Part shown: positions 8,813-20,708 of the stretch, one piece after another
Layout of the letters: each line of letters begins with the position of its first letter
Position numbering within the stretch: the first letter of the stretch is position 1
Assembly: GCA_026826555.1 (NCBI GenBank)
Contig: JAKSZT010053836.1
Coordinates: 7,493,356-7,557,355, forward strand
Length of the DNA: 64,000 nucleotides
Origin: Tolypeutes matacus
Lineage: Eukaryota; Chordata; Mammalia; Cingulata; Chlamyphoridae
Direction of reading: 5' to 3'
Notes under the pieces: model-generated
What the model saw: only the letters and a program-made list of their open reading frames with translations
Database searches by the model: none
What the model was told of the DNA's origin: nothing
Position numbers and translations under genes: made by a program

Positions 8813-11074
8813 CCCTACAACATCAATCCGTTCTCTGTGGACGGTCAGTGTCCTATAACCCTGCCCTCTGCAAACTGAGACCTTGAGGAGTTCCGCTTGT
8901 GTAATATCTGTGTAATCCTCACGGAGACCTAGAGAGCAGGGTGCAGCAGCCTGAACACACTACAGCACTCAAATATAGGCTTTGAACAGATAGGATAATT
9001 ATGCTCTTCAAATCCAGCATCTTCCTGGAAAAGAGTTAACTGTCCCATGGCAAAGCTGTTCTGCCTTCCTGGTCCCTAAACCCATCAAGCATTGCCCACC
9101 CAAACTAATTCTGTAAACATTTTAAACATCAACCCTACCTTAACTCATAGCTGTCATATCAGCAGGACATATTCAGGCCACCCCTGGTTTTTTGGACTGA
9201 CTCTCTTCTCAGGTAGTGGAGAGAAACATGAGTCTAGATGCTGGCAGCAGGGGGGATGAGCCAGCTGTGGCCATCAGCATCCAGGGACTAAGCCCTACTT
9301 TCCAAGGAACTCAGAGTTCTTAGCCTCCTCGACATGGTCCAGTGTAAATATCCAGCAGAGGACAACCCTCCAGTTTAACGATACACTTTCATCAGCATCT
9401 GTCTCTATCAAGAAAGCACAGGATGGAGAAGACTCCTAAGGAAGCACCAGCCGATCCAGTTTTTTTTTTATGGCTACATAAACATCAGCCTCCTGCCACA
9501 GCCCCATGTAAACTTACAGAGTCACAGCAAAGCACAAAGGAGGGGAGTGGTTTTTGTAATGGTTGATTTGTTTGTACTTTATCAAAGTATCACAACCCAA
9601 GTACATTACAAAGCTAAAGAGACAAATGCTTACCTTTCACCCAAGACTTTTGCTGGCCTTCTCAGATAGGAAATGACTAATCCTGCTAGAAATGATTTGA
9701 CTGAACCTAAATAAACTTTTCTGTGATAAACTCTGATAAAACCTAAATTCACCAAGGTGCTCAGCTTGCCCTGAGAAGCCCTGAGCACATCCTGCCTTTA
9801 CACACTGCATCGACAGACCCCTACCTCTGAGCCAGATGTTTTCAGACTGCCCAGCGCTCAGGGGATGGATGCCTTAGCTACGGTTCTTAATTTGCCAGTT
9901 CCAAGTCAATCCACGCAGCAATTCCCCACAAAGAACTCTGCCTTTTTGGAAATTTTATTCTATGTAATGATTTAGGCCTCTTTTCAGTCAAATGCTCCCC
10001 CTTCCCCTTTAAATCATCTGCTAAGAGCTACCTGCTCCTAGCTAAAAAAAAAAAAAAAAATTAAGAGTGGAAAATCACCACCTTCAAATGTGACTCTTTA
10101 TGGAATTGAGTTTCCTAAGGAAATGGACTGAAGTCCCAGCCTGTGGCTTCATCAGCGATAATGGGGTTACTTGTTTTTCAGTTTGGGTTTTTTTTTCCCC
10201 CCAATCAGAAATGCTCAAACCAAAGAGTTCAGCAAGCCCTTTTAAAACACCTGCAGCAGCTCACAATAGCTATGATCCCCGCTGCTGCTGAGCAGAACAG
10301 ATTAAGCAGAGAAACAGCAATTTTTGAAGTGAGAGGGCGCAGTTGGAGCGACGCAACCGGACTTGCAGGCAACGACTCAGCCCGTTTGAGGTCCTCCCCC
10401 TGCAGCAACTACACCTGCTTCCTGCCAACAGCAAGTCTTGTTATCCTTCTGCTCACCTGCATCCTCAAGCCCTGGCCTCTCCTCTGCAAAGCCCAATGCT
10501 TAAGGGGTCTTACCCAGGCCTCCGAAGCAGGCTGTGATTTTCTGTGCGTACTGGCAGAGGCCCCCATCTGGGTAGGGCTCCCCCGGAAGGCCTGCTTCGT
10601 CCATCATTCTGCAAGCAGCTGCCTCCCTTCCCGTGAGGCCGCCCGCCCAAGACCTGCTCAAAACGGAACGAGCAGCCAAGCCCCCTCTTCCGAGCATCCC
10701 CATTAATAATTCAGATACTACATAAAATCTGCTGAGCATTCAGGATGAAGAGCAACAAGGCACTCTGAAGACCGAGCATAATTAGTGTAATAGACATGAA
10801 GTGTCTCGGATTACTTTCTGACAATACTCTTTAGAGGCAAGATTTCCAAACAGCAGTGAGAGGCAGGCTTGGAATGCCTTCAAGGAAGCAGCCGCATTCG
10901 GAGATCCGCTCGGGGTGGGGTCACAGGCACCCGCTGAGCTCAGACCCCATCTGTTAGACAAAGCTCTTGCACGGATCTGTTCCAGAGGCAAAGCACTGAC
11001 TTGCTGCCCAGATATCACAACCCACCAGGCTGTGGTCTCGTTCACATGCTGAAACCTCTCTGAGCCCTGAACAC
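8813..11074. other. Repeat-poor stretch, no gene
   Basis: About 2.2 kb with no recognisable interspersed repeat. A lone A17 run sits at about 10045-10061. The 187-codon frame at 10143-10706 crosses a locally GC-richer patch, has no recognisable domain and overlaps other frames. The lack of repeats makes 9440-10330 a candidate for conserved noncoding sequence, which cannot be tested here. Confidence 0.4.
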
Positions 11075-11440
11075 ACCCCTTACTCTTCAACCCTTAATTC
11101 CTCCCATGCTTGTTTCTCTCTTCCTGAAATTTCTCAACCTCCTCCCCTCTGAACCTTCTGACAATCTACTTGTGCTTAAAAAATGCAGCTCAAACGATGT
11201 CTTTTCCATCAAGGCTTCCAGAACCACTCCAGCCAGAATCAACTTCTCCTTATCTTGTCCCCAAATAGCAGCTCTTCCATGGTCTGTATTATATCCTGCC
11301 TTGCAACATGGTCACCTGTGAACTGTCTTATTGCCCCTCTCAGCTGCTCGGCTTCTGGAGGGCAGAAACGTTGCCTTGGTTACCCCATTACCCTCACAGA
11401 CGACTCTACCATACTGTGTGCTCAATGTCTCGGAAATAGA
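11075..11440 (+). mobile_element. L2 LINE 3' end
   Basis: Sense L2: AAAAAATGCAGCTCAAACGA, TTTTCCATCAAGGCTTCCAG, a CTTATTGCCCCTCTCAGCTG region, GGAGGGCAGAAACGTTG, and TGTGCTCAATGTCTCGGAAA where L2 ends with GCTCAATAAA-type sequence. It is strongly diverged. Confidence 0.7.
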
Positions 11441-12244
11441 ATTTGACAATTCTCAATAAGAGGTCACTGCAAAAGATGAGTACATGCTACCTGGATAAAA
11501 AGTACATTTCAAAGACAAAACGGACTTTGGCCATTACTAACTGCTTTAACAGGAGAGAAAGATGTACACATTCTAGACCACTTGGCCTGGGCACTATCCC
11601 ACGTATAAAGCTGCAAGATGTGATGACCCTCATCCTGCCCAGGGTGAGCCATGGCCACTGAATGGGAAGGCACCAGGTGACAGGTGCGAGAGGCGGAGGT
11701 CAGCTGTGGCCACAGACGCTGTCCCAGTGGTTGGTAATTAGGGACAGGTCGTCCTTGCTGGTGGGATAAACGGCTGAGCGTAGAACCAGAAAGCCCAGTG
11801 TCAGCGTGTCGCTGCACCTCCGCTGGGGGAGGGGCTGGCCCTGGAGCAGGTGCCTGGTCCCTGCCAGCGCCTTTCCCCTCCACAGTGCTCCCAGAAACAA
11901 AAATGCAGAGAAAGCTTTTCCAATGGCACGGTTCAAAGTATTTATAATTTATCTCTCACCACTGAATTGCTCTGACTCACTCTAGAAAACCTCATGTTCA
12001 CTGTCAATTTACTAGTAAATGTCCAGCACCCCAAAGAATCTATTTCTTGACTCTCTTGCAGTCAGGGCTTCCTGCTCACTGGCTTCTTTTCTTGAGATCA
12101 TTCATCTCTGCTCTTAAACTCTGCTTTCACAGAGGAACTCCCTGTAGTTTATGGTAACAAGAAATATGTAAGGTAGATGAGCAATAGAGCAGGGTATTCA
12201 ATTAAAACTGGTGTCAGGCTTTTCTCTAGCCTTTGCTTAAGCGA
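11441..12244. other. Unassigned stretch
   Basis: No recognised repeat or gene. Overlapping frames at 11509-11936 on the minus strand lie in a GC-richer patch without a domain. Confidence 0.4.
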
Positions 12245-12325
12245 GCTAATTTAACTCTACATTTATTGAGTACCTGCACTATGACAGGCCAGGTGTTAGG
12301 TGCCCTCCAAGAGCATAAACTTAGC
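12245..12325 (-). mobile_element. L2 3' end fragment, antisense
   Basis: TACATTTATTGAGTACCTGC, CTATGACAGGCCAGGTGTTA and CTCCAAGAGCATAAACTTAG are the antisense L2 terminus. Confidence 0.65.
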
Positions 12326-12689
12326 AGGAGCCGCAGGCATATATAGACCTACCTGTAGTGCAACTTGGCAAATACAACGCCAGCTACAGTTACAGCACGA
12401 CTAAAAGTTTTGGGCGGTCAGTTTAGGGTTTTTGATATGGTAAGTGGTACTTTCTAATGTTCTGTCTTGATAAAAGAAAATATGCTTTAGAACAGAGAGG
12501 TGGCTTATGCTACACATTTTACATGGATTCTGTTACATATTTCTAGTATATTCCCAAGAATGACACTCAAAAGTTCTTCCCTCTGGGGAGTCTGCAGCGC
12601 AAGTGTCAAACATGCCCCTGGTACTCCTCCAGTGCCATGCTCAGGTATTATCCAAGTGTAGAGGGGGCGGGGAGAGATGAAGCAGCCTG
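12326..12689. other. Unassigned stretch
   Basis: Nothing recognisable. Confidence 0.4.
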
Positions 12690-12835
12690 GTGCTGATGGG
12701 ATTATGGAGAATGTAATGCTTGGTCTGGGCCCTGAAGAACAAATCTACTAAAGACAAAAAGGAGGTTAGGGTCAGGCAGAAAAGAGCATTCCAAACAGAG
12801 GATGCTCCAGAAGAAAGCGTCGTTCATATCACAGG
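12690..12835 (-). mobile_element. Probable L2 fragment, antisense
   Basis: CTGGGCCCTGAAGAACAAAT, GGTCAGGCAGAAAAGAGCAT and TTCCAAACAGAGGATGCTCC resemble the antisense L2 region upstream of its 3' UTR. It is highly diverged. Confidence 0.45.
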
Positions 12836-13945
12836 AGATGATGAAAGGAGGTCAGGGCACAGGAATAAGGTCTTGGAAGGAAGAACCTGTCCATCCACTT
12901 CCACATCTGAAAACTCCATTTAGAAAAATAATATACGGCATTACCTCTGAGCAAGCACAAAACACGCCTCCAAAGAAAGTATGCTCACTGCCATTCTTTC
13001 TTTAGAGTGTCAGAATTCTGAGAAAACCGTTGGCACTCACCCACAAATAATTTCACACTGATTCATTATTCCCGGGCTCTCTCAGCACTAGGTTTTGATC
13101 AAGTACTTTATAACCACAGGTTTGTTAACCACAAGAGCAGTCCTGTAGGTGAGAGAGGACCCTCTTTAAGAAGCCCCATATCTCAGGTGGTGAAACTGAG
13201 ACCCCTGAGGATTGTGATACCCTTGGAACTAAACCCAAAATCATAAGTAGTTTGAAGAGCCTCTAATCTTCCCAAAGGCAAACCCAAGGCCTTCAGAGGA
13301 ATTAAAGATGTCTTTGGCTATTTTGAAATTTATGACTTATAGAAGATTTTAGAACACTGTGTTTTTCAATGTGGCTACAGATAGACAACATTTTTCTAAC
13401 AATGGAGAACTTTCTGTCATCTTTCCATAGTCTAGGCTGATCTGGTGACCTTTCTGCGGCATCCTTTATCTGGAAGGAGCAATTTATTGGATACAAAATT
13501 GGCAGTCTCTGACATGAAAAATGCTTTAAGGCAGAATCATTGTCCAGGCAGCATTTAATCTGTTAGTTGCCAAATTAGGGTGTGCAATATCTGCAAGATA
13601 ATCTATTGCAGTGTATAAAGAAAATTCCATATAAAATCTTATTCTTTAATACTTTTAAATATGTATATCTTTTAGAATGCACGTAATATTAAGATAGTAG
13701 GAGTATATTATTTATCAGTAAATAATACACATACATGATTTTTTTTTTTTTTTTTTTCTTTTTTGCTGCTTAGGATTCAAGAGATTCTGGTGATCATGGA
13801 TTATTCTACCAAAAAAAATATCACCGAAACAAACAAGAATCCAATTAAACAGAGGTAAACTACTAAATTTTTATTAAACAATGGATGAACCCAAAGTTAA
13901 AAATAAACAGAAAAAGACCAAAACAAAAACAAAAAAACACCCAGG
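12836..13945. other. Mostly unassigned stretch
   Basis: It contains a T-rich run at 13739-13757. A very diverged MIR-like patch occurs around 13140-13270 (GGTGGTGAAACTGAGACCCC). Otherwise nothing recognisable. Confidence 0.4.
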
Positions 13946-13949
13946 AATA

Positions 13950-14165
13950 TGGTGGGTAAATTCATGGACTCTGGAGTAAGAATACCTAGTTCAAATCCTG
14001 GCTTTGCTACTTACTGCTAGGCAACCTCAGGCAAGTTCTTTACTTATTTTAACCTTAGATACTTCATCTGTGAAATGGACATAGTAATAGTGTCTCCTTA
14101 TATATCTACTAAAGCCCTTGGTAGTTACAGGTACAAAGGGGGCTTGACAAATGTTAATTCAAAGG
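13950..14165 (+). mobile_element. MIR SINE
   Basis: Sense MIR, well preserved: TGGACTCTGGAGTAAGAATA, AGTTCAAATCCTGGCTTTGC, TACTTACTGCTAGGCAACCT, CTTCATCTGTGAAATGGACA. Confidence 0.9.
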
Positions 14166-14224
14166 ATGCAAATTCAAATACCCTTTAGGACTGAGATTAG
14201 AACTTTTTTTTTTGATGCATGAAT

Positions 14225-14405
14225 AATAGTTTTAATAGATTGGTTAAAATGTCTGTCAACAGATGAATGAATAAACAAAATAAGGTATATCTATACATTG
14301 GAATATTGCTCAGCAATAAAGAGGAATGGACTACTGATACATACAACAACATGGGTGAATCTCAGAATCATTTCTGAGTGGTGGGATATGTGTCAAGTAT
14401 ATTCC
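14225..14405 (+). mobile_element. L1 ORF2 C-terminal fragment
   Basis: The sense-strand remnant translates to the typical end of L1 ORF2p (MEYCSAIKRNGLLIH) and carries GTCTGTCAACAGATGAATGA upstream. It is truncated on both sides. Confidence 0.7.
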
Positions 14406-15044
14406 CCATCTAAAGGAGGTTACCACTACTCAGGCCCAGGCAATAATTGCTGTTTGGGAATGCAAGCCAGGATTTCCAGATATTCATAATTTTATGTGAA
14501 ATCTCCCAAGTTTCAAACATTTGCAAGTAATTAAAAATTAAAAAAAAAACCAACAACACTGTCCATCCACCTTCCCCAAAACAACCACAACACAAAACAC
14601 AACATGTTCCGGGGCTTAGATGGCCTTTGGGCATTAGTTATTATTGGCAACAAAGCAGTGATATAAACCCTTCCACCGGCTAAGCTTAAATAAAACAGCT
14701 GTGATTTCAGGTACTCAGGAAAGGTGGTGGGGTATGAGATTTTTAGAAACATTGAAAGGTTCCACATAAAAGATTCATAACTTCACATTTATAAAATCAG
14801 ATTTGAATTATGGCACCGCTGCTAAGAACCACTGCAAAAATGGCCACATATTCCCAAACAATTGAATGTATGAAATTGCTGGCATTCCATATGCAAATTT
14901 TACCATCTTTTCCTTGCCACAAATACAAGATCATGAACTTCCCTTCACCTATTATGTTTTGTTTTTACCTACACAGTATTTTATCTTAAACTGCTAGTAG
15001 GATTATCATCATACAGTCTACTTTGCAATTTTCCCTTTGAATTA
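14406..15044. other. Unassigned stretch
   Basis: No recognised element. Confidence 0.4.
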
Positions 15045-15325
15045 ATTTTTGTTTCATTTTCAACAGTAAGGCATAATTTACATATAATGGAATGCATTGT
15101 ATGTAACCCACATCTCTAACAGACGTAGAAGACTTCCATCACCGTGGAATGTTCCCTCTGCTCCTTCCCAGTCAATCCCACTCCCGCACTAGAGACAACC
15201 CCTGCACTGATTTCTAGCACCAATTTTGCACATTCTAGAACTTCATATAAATAGAACTATCCTTTCATGTCTAGCTTCTTTTGCTCAGCATGTCTTTGAG
15301 ATTCACTCATGTTTCTCCATTAAGT
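15045..15325 (-). mobile_element. Old L1M 3' UTR fragment, antisense
   Basis: Antisense L1M: ACTTCCATCACCGTGGAATG, CTTCCCAGTCAATCCCACTC, CATTCTAGAACTTCATATAA, TTTGCTCAGCATGTCTTTGA and GATTCACTCATG in the expected order. Confidence 0.75.
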
Positions 15326-15939
15326 TTTACCTCTAACATTTCTCCTGATGCAAAACTCATAGCTTCTCTCCAATGTGCTATAAATCCTTATCTGGGTATT
15401 ATTACCCAAAGGTAAACACCCATTCCATGAACTTTTGGAAATAAGAACACGTGCAATGACTACCTTTGGCATCTCAAAGCATGCCAGTATTGATACCATG
15501 TCATTCACTGCAGAAGGCCATAGTTTGGAGGGGCTGCCTGTGTGGGCAGTATTTGGGGGATAAGAGGGCTTCAGCATGTGCCAATTGAAGGGGGCAGAGA
15601 TTAGGGGAGGGGATCCATTGGAAGAACTGTCTCTCTGGAAATACTGAACCAAAAAGGGAGCTAGAAATGGTGAAGTACGTAACTATGCATCAGCATTGGG
15701 AAAAGAAGAAGGAAGAACGCCTAGGCAAGATTTAAGTGGGAAATGAGATAGGGTTGACAACCAAGGGGCAGTGGACGAGGTTATTAGTGGAAAAAGAAAA
15801 TGAGATGGTTCTAAGATTTTCCCACAAATATAGAGTACCCACCGAACCATCCCTTTCTTATATGGATTCAAACACCCAGCCATACCGAGGAGGTGAGCCA
15901 ATGTGCAAATGACCAGAATAAAAGAATTCAGATGCTTAC
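15326..15939. other. Unassigned stretch
   Basis: No recognised element. The frame at 15320-15652 (minus) has no recognisable domain. Confidence 0.4.
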
Positions 15940-16330
15940 TAAGGAAAGAGTAAATCTTACTGTAAGGGGTGTTGTTAGATGGGTGGCATCAAAAGGAACC
16001 CCAAAGGTTAGAGCCTGGGTAACTGGAAAAGCGTAGAGCCATTGAGACAAGAAACAGAAAAAAGAACGAGTTTTGGTGGAAAGAGGTGATAATGAGGTCA
16101 TTTCTGTTGTAATGATGGGTTTAAGATGTCATCAGAACATCCGTGGAGGGGTGTCCAACAGGCAGTTGGGAAAGCTGTTCTGGATCTCAGGGGGTGGGAT
16201 GGGGGAGTCAAAGCTGGACGTGTAGCTTTGGTAGTAACCCCCCAGAGGTTACTCCTGAGGCTGAAGCCACGGGAGTGGACGAGGTTGCCCGCAAAGAAAA
16301 GAAATCACTGGACTGTGAACTTCTTGAAAG
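15940..16330 (+). repeat. Probable ancient dispersed repeat, family unassigned
   Basis: TGTCCAACAGGCAGTTGGGA, GTTCTGGATCTCAGGGGGTG, TGAAGCCACGGGAGTGGACG and the upstream GAACGAGTTTTGGTGGAAAG recall a common ancient mammalian repeat (GTCCAGTAGGCAGTTGGATA type). I cannot name the family with confidence. Confidence 0.4.
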
Positions 16331-17680
16331 AAAAGGTAATCTCTCTCTCATTTCTGTGTCTGCACCAGGGGTAGTGCTCACAAATACTTGTGAACATTGG
16401 GCCTTAAAATGAATACTTCATGTGGGTAACTTTGGAAAAAATATTAAAATTACTCATCTAGACTCAATTTTCTCAAATTGACACTCTGCACATAAATGCT
16501 TAAACCTCTTGGCTCACTGCATTAACTAAATGATCCAACTCAGCAGTACTTCCTAGCATTCTAATTAAAGGCATGGACATTTTATTGATTAAAAATTCCA
16601 GTAACACAGCATAATGCTATTACTTACACTGCCAAGAAAAGGAGAGATGCAGTTTTTTAAAAAAAGTTCACAGAAGGTTTCAATTCATCCTTGGTTATCA
16701 CAGAGAATTTGAAAATGTAGTAGTTAAACGCACCTAAGAGGATATAGGTTTGTAGGGAATAGATCCAGAAAACACTGGATTCTAAAGCATATTACCCCTT
16801 TCACAATCTACTTCAGATCTACAAATGCGCACCCATCAGTAAAAATGTGCATTAAGAATCTGAATATGGCATAGACCATGATCCGCATAAAAGCAGTTCA
16901 GTCAGTATTTATTTAGCATTTCTTTGTGCACAGTCCTGCAACAGGTACCAAACAGAAGAACAAAATGTTTTGCTTTTCATCTTCTGATGGTAACCAAAGA
17001 ACTCTTTAAAGGCTTCCAATATAGAAATTCTCAAGACAAAGCCTATAAAAATAGCCGGCACCAGGATGAAGTGGGTGGTGGACGCCTTCGACAGGACAGA
17101 TGGATCATCTGGAACTCTCTCTCTCTCTGTGTATGTATGTGTATGTTTCTGGGGTCCTTTTATTATTTATTTTTCAGGAGGAGAGAATGGCTTGGCACAA
17201 TTAATTTTTTTAACTTACATTGGCATATGGAGCAGCAGGGGGAAAAAAAGACAGCCTCAAAATAGAGAACAGAACAAATGGTAATGCCTGAGAATGTAAA
17301 AGGATAGGAAAAGAGCTTTTAAAGAATGAGAATGGCAAATGTTAGGGTTTAAGAAAAAAGCGAGTACAAACGCGAAGAACCACAGAAGATCACCAAATCT
17401 GTGAAGAGGATAGCAACAAAATCAGACCAATAGTGGTCACGGAACACAGTGCCAACGAAACATGGCATAAGGTTAGTGAACCAACCCTGCTTTCCTGTGT
17501 ATCTTTCCCCAAACGCTGTCCCAACTCCTTTTGAGGTTTACCCCCTCTGCGAAGCCTTCTCTTAACTCCACAACACTATGAATTTGCCTGAATTGCTACT
17601 CCACCCCTAGACTTTCAAACTTGGTTTATAATTCCCTCAAGTTATATGCAAGTATCTTCTCACCTATAGTTTTTCCTGTA
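16331..17680. other. Mostly unassigned stretch
   Basis: No repeat recognised with confidence. A short (CT)n/(GTAT)n-rich patch occurs at 17116-17146. The 113-codon frame at 16924-17265 has no recognisable domain. Confidence 0.4.
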
Positions 17681-17689
17681 TCAATTTTC

Positions 17690-17925
17690 CTGGTTATTGA
17701 ACATACACCCATTAAAGAAAATTTGGAAAACAGTGAAAACTATAAGGAAACGGAAATAACGTACTCCTATAATCCAGAATCCACCATCAATTCTTCAGTA
17801 TATGTTCTTTCAGTTTTTTTCTACAAATTTTTTATGTAGTTCAGATCATATTTCATATATGCAATTTATAACTTTCGTTTACCAAAACTTTCCCCCATGT
17901 CACTTATATCTTCTGTCATCCTTTT
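17690..17925. repeat. Probable ancient retroelement tail
   Basis: AAGAAAATTTGGAAAACAGT, TACTCCTATAATCCAGAATC and a CATGTCACTTATATCTTCTG region resemble a widely dispersed old L1-like 3' sequence. The antisense of a similar tail may occur at 29860-29990. Confidence 0.4.
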
Positions 17926-17934
17926 TATGTCAAA

Positions 17935-18069
17935 TTTTATATTGAAATATTTTACAGTAAAGTCCGCAAATCTTAATTATACAGCTCTGTGACTTTCTAC
18001 CTGCCTGAGCACCCACATAACCTCCTCCCAGACGAAGATCTAGCAAGATCTAGTACATTTCGATCACTC
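17935..18069 (-). mobile_element. Old L1 fragment, antisense, 3' part (left of SINE)
   Basis: This is the 3'-ward part of the L1 that resumes at 18495. Diverged 3' UTR sequence (AATTATACAGCTCTGTGACT, CACCCACATAACCTCC) ends where the SINE duplication begins. Confidence 0.7.
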
Positions 18070-18494
18070 CCTAAGTTTCCTTTATTTTTGTTAAAGATTT
18101 ATTTATTCATCCCTCCCTCCACCCCCATTGTTTTGCACTCGTTGTCTGCTCTCTGTGTGTTCTTTTGTGTCTGCTTGTCTTCTCTTTAGGTGGCACCGGG
18201 AATTGATCCTGGGACCTTCAAGAGTGAGAGAGAGGCTCTCTATCTCTTGTGTCACCTCCGCTCCCTAGTCTGCTGCGTCTTTTATTGTCTCTCCTCTGTG
18301 TCTCTTTTTGTTGCATCATCTTGCTATGCCAGCACTCCTGCGTGGACCAGCACTCTGCATGGGCCAGCTCTCTGCTCAGGCGAGCCAGCTTGTCTTTCAC
18401 CAGGAGGCCCCAGGAACCGAACCCTGGACATCCTGTATGGTAGATGGGAGCCCAATTGCTTGAGCCACATCCATTTCTCCTAAGTTTACTTTAT
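18070..18494 (-). mobile_element. DAS SINE, dimeric, antisense, nested in L1, with 16 bp duplications
   Basis: The flanks CCTAAGTTTCCTTTAT (18070-18085) and CCTAAGTTTACTTTAT (18479-18494) match at 15 of 16 positions. Read on the minus strand the head is at 18478 (GAAATGGATGTGGCTCAAGC), the left unit has a B box (CAGGGTTCGGTTCCTGG), then a GAGCTGG/GTGCTGG linker, a second unit (AGCGGAGGTGACACAAGAGA, B box GATCAATTCCCGG) and a T-rich (minus-strand A-rich) tail near 18090-18115. Joining the flanks restores continuous L1 sequence. Confidence 0.95.
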
Positions 18495-19715
18495 ACCCCT
18501 TCCTCTCAATAGTGCTTCACCTTCCCTCTAGGTAATGTCTACTCTGGCATCACTGCTGATGAGTTTTGCTAGTTCTTGAACTTCACAGATGATTCATACA
18601 GTATGTACTCCTCCTTGTTTGGCTACTGTCACTCAATAGTATGCCTGTGCAATTAATCCATGTTATTGTATATATCAGTTTTTTCCCCTATTGCTGGGTA
18701 ATATTCCATTGAAAGAATACACTATAATTTATTTATTTATTTATTCTCCTCTTTGGCAGCATTTGAGTTTTTAAAGTTTGGGGTTGTTATGAACAAAGCT
18801 CTATGAATAGTATTGTGTGTGCCTGTTAGTAGAGATGCAAGCTTATTTCTCTTGAGTATATACCTAGGAAAGAGTAGATGGATATTTAACTTTTGAAGAT
18901 ACTGCCAAACACATTTCCAAAGTGGTTGGTTTGGTTTATACTCCCACCAGAAATTTTGTAGGATAATTCTAGCTGTTCTACATCCTCACCAATACTTGGT
19001 ATTTTTAGTTTTTAATTTAGTTATTCTGCTAGATTTATATGTAAAGGTATCTTGTGATTTAAACGTGCATTTTGTAATGACTAAGGATGGTGAGGCTTTT
19101 TTCATATGCTTCTTGGCCATTTTGGATATCCCCTTCTGTGAAACATGTGCCTTGGTGAAACACAGATTGCCTGCCTTTTTTGATTTGTAGGAGATGTTTA
19201 GCTATGTTGGATATGAGTCCATTTTCAGATAAACATCTTGCTACTACCTTCTCTTAGATGGTGGCTTGTTTATTCACTTTCTTAATGATGTCTTTTGATG
19301 AACAGTTCTTGATTTTAGTAAAATTCAATTTAGCAACCTTTTCTTTCATGGCAAGTGTTGTTTTCATCCTGCTTAAGAAATTCTTGTTTAATCCACAGTT
19401 ATGAAGATATTCTATATTTTATTCCAGAAGCTTGATTGTTTTTGCTTTTATGTTCTATCTCAAGTTATTTTTTATAAATGGTGTGAGGTAAGGGTCAAGG
19501 TCCATTTCTTTCCCCGAAATGGACGCACACTGGCGTCAGCAGCCCTCATTGAAAGACCATCCTTTCTGCACTGAACTGCAGAGCCACCTTTGTTGAAATC
19601 AAATGACCATGAATGTGGGGTGCTATTTCTGGACTCTACTCTTTTCCATTTCTTAGGGTTTTTTAAATTTTTATGCCAATCTCACACCTCCATTAAAATC
19701 TGCTTGTAATCATTT
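18495..19715 (-). mobile_element. Old L1 ORF2 remnant, antisense (right of SINE)
   Basis: Continues the L1 from 18069. Antisense landmarks run in order: TTGCTGGGTAATATTCCATT, GGTTGTTATGAACAAAGCTC, AGTATATACCTAGGAAAGAG, ACTGCCAAACACATTTCCAA, ACTCCCACCAGAAATTTTGT, CTTGGCCATTTTGGATATCC, GGTGTGAGGTAAGGGTCAAG. This spans roughly the last third of ORF2 with many disabling changes. Confidence 0.88.
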
Positions 19716-19794
19716 TTTAATTAAAAAAAAAAAAAAGCAAACTTTACCATATCAACTTGTATAGCAATCCTTTAATGCTTGACCACCAGACAAT

Positions 19795-20053
19795 AGAATC
19801 CAAAAATCTTGCCTTCCTCCTCACTCACAATGGCCGTCTTTCAGCTCCCTGACCATGGCGCCCTTCTTTCCTACTTCAGGGACCTTATATACACTCTTCT
19901 GTCTTCCAGGCAGCCTCTGTTCTCCCCATCTCTGCCGAGCTCACTCCTACTCATCAGTTAGGTCTCAGCTTAAATGGCACCTCCTCAGAGAGGCCTTTCC
20001 AGGCACTCCAATCTAAATTAGGTCCTATTATTACACTTTATTTTCTTTCATGG
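19795..20053 (+). mobile_element. L2 LINE 3' region, left half (split by LTR)
   Basis: Sense L2: CTCATCAGTTAGGTCTCAGC, TTAAATGGCACCTCCTCAGA, GAGGCCTTTCCAGGCACTCC, TTATTACACTTTATTTTC. It resumes at 20709 after the LTR. Confidence 0.8.
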
Positions 20054-20704
20054 TGAGGCAGGATAGAACAGGGACCTAAGGAGGAAGGGGCAGAAAACCT
20101 AGTAAGCCACACAAACACCACCTGGTAAGAAAAACTGAGGCAAAGGCCTGCTGACTAGCATCAGCCTGCTGAGTCACACAGGAAGTTAGGAAGGGGCAAC
20201 CTATATTATACACCCTGCAGCTCACAGCACTCATCCAAATGGCTGCATTTTCAGAAGGCAAAGAGGGAAGGGGCAAGAGGGGCACCACCACCAGCCAGGC
20301 CCCTAGCTTTCAGGTTACCTCACGCCTCGTGGACAGTGACCAGAGGCTAATCTCTGCCGGTCAACACACCCTGCAGAGGTCATGGACAGCAGCCAGATGC
20401 CAACACCACCGGACAGCAACCCCCACACCCCTAAACCCCCACCCCCCTAAACCCCCACGCTCCTAAGCCCTTGCTTGTCAGCGCAGAACCTGGAGCCCTG
20501 TACCCCATAAAACAGGGAACCCCAGGGCAGAAAGTGCACGTCTCTTCCTTGAGCACACCTGCACACATGTCTTGGGTGTGTACTTAGCTTCCTTTGCTTT
20601 ACCCCCCCCCCAATAAATTCTCTACCTGCTTAATAAATTTGTGGCTCATCTTTGAAATCTTTCTCGCGATGAAGCCAAGAACCTGTACACTGACTCCAAT
20701 AACA
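20054..20704 (+). mobile_element. Solo LTR, gammaretrovirus-like (ERV class I), 4 bp duplication
   Basis: 651 bp, starting TG (TGAGGCAGGATAG) and ending CA (ACTCCAATAACA). Flanking ATGG (20050-20053) and ACGG (20705-20708) form a 4 bp target-site duplication with one change. U3/R/U5 features are a TATA-like CATAAAAC at 20506-20513, AATAAA at 20612-20617 and 20632-20637, and a U5-like TTTCTCGCGATGAAGCC near the 3' end. There is no internal viral sequence, so it is a solo LTR, the usual product of recombination between two LTRs. No protein-coding potential. Confidence 0.88.
20418..20465 (+). repeat. C-rich tandem patch inside the LTR
   Basis: About three imperfect units of the type CCCCTAAACCCCCAC. 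It is part of the LTR U3/R region and resembles telomeric repeat only superficially. Confidence 0.7.
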
Positions 20705-20708
20705 ACGG

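Noticed and set aside
10143..10706. 187-codon plus-strand frame, the longest apparently unique frame
   Set aside because: No recognisable domain, overlapping frames on both strands, a locally GC-rich stretch that lacks stops by composition, and no splice context.
20418..20465. Interstitial telomere-like repeat
   Set aside because: Units are CCCCTAAACCCCCAC-like, not CCCTAA, and lie inside the LTR.
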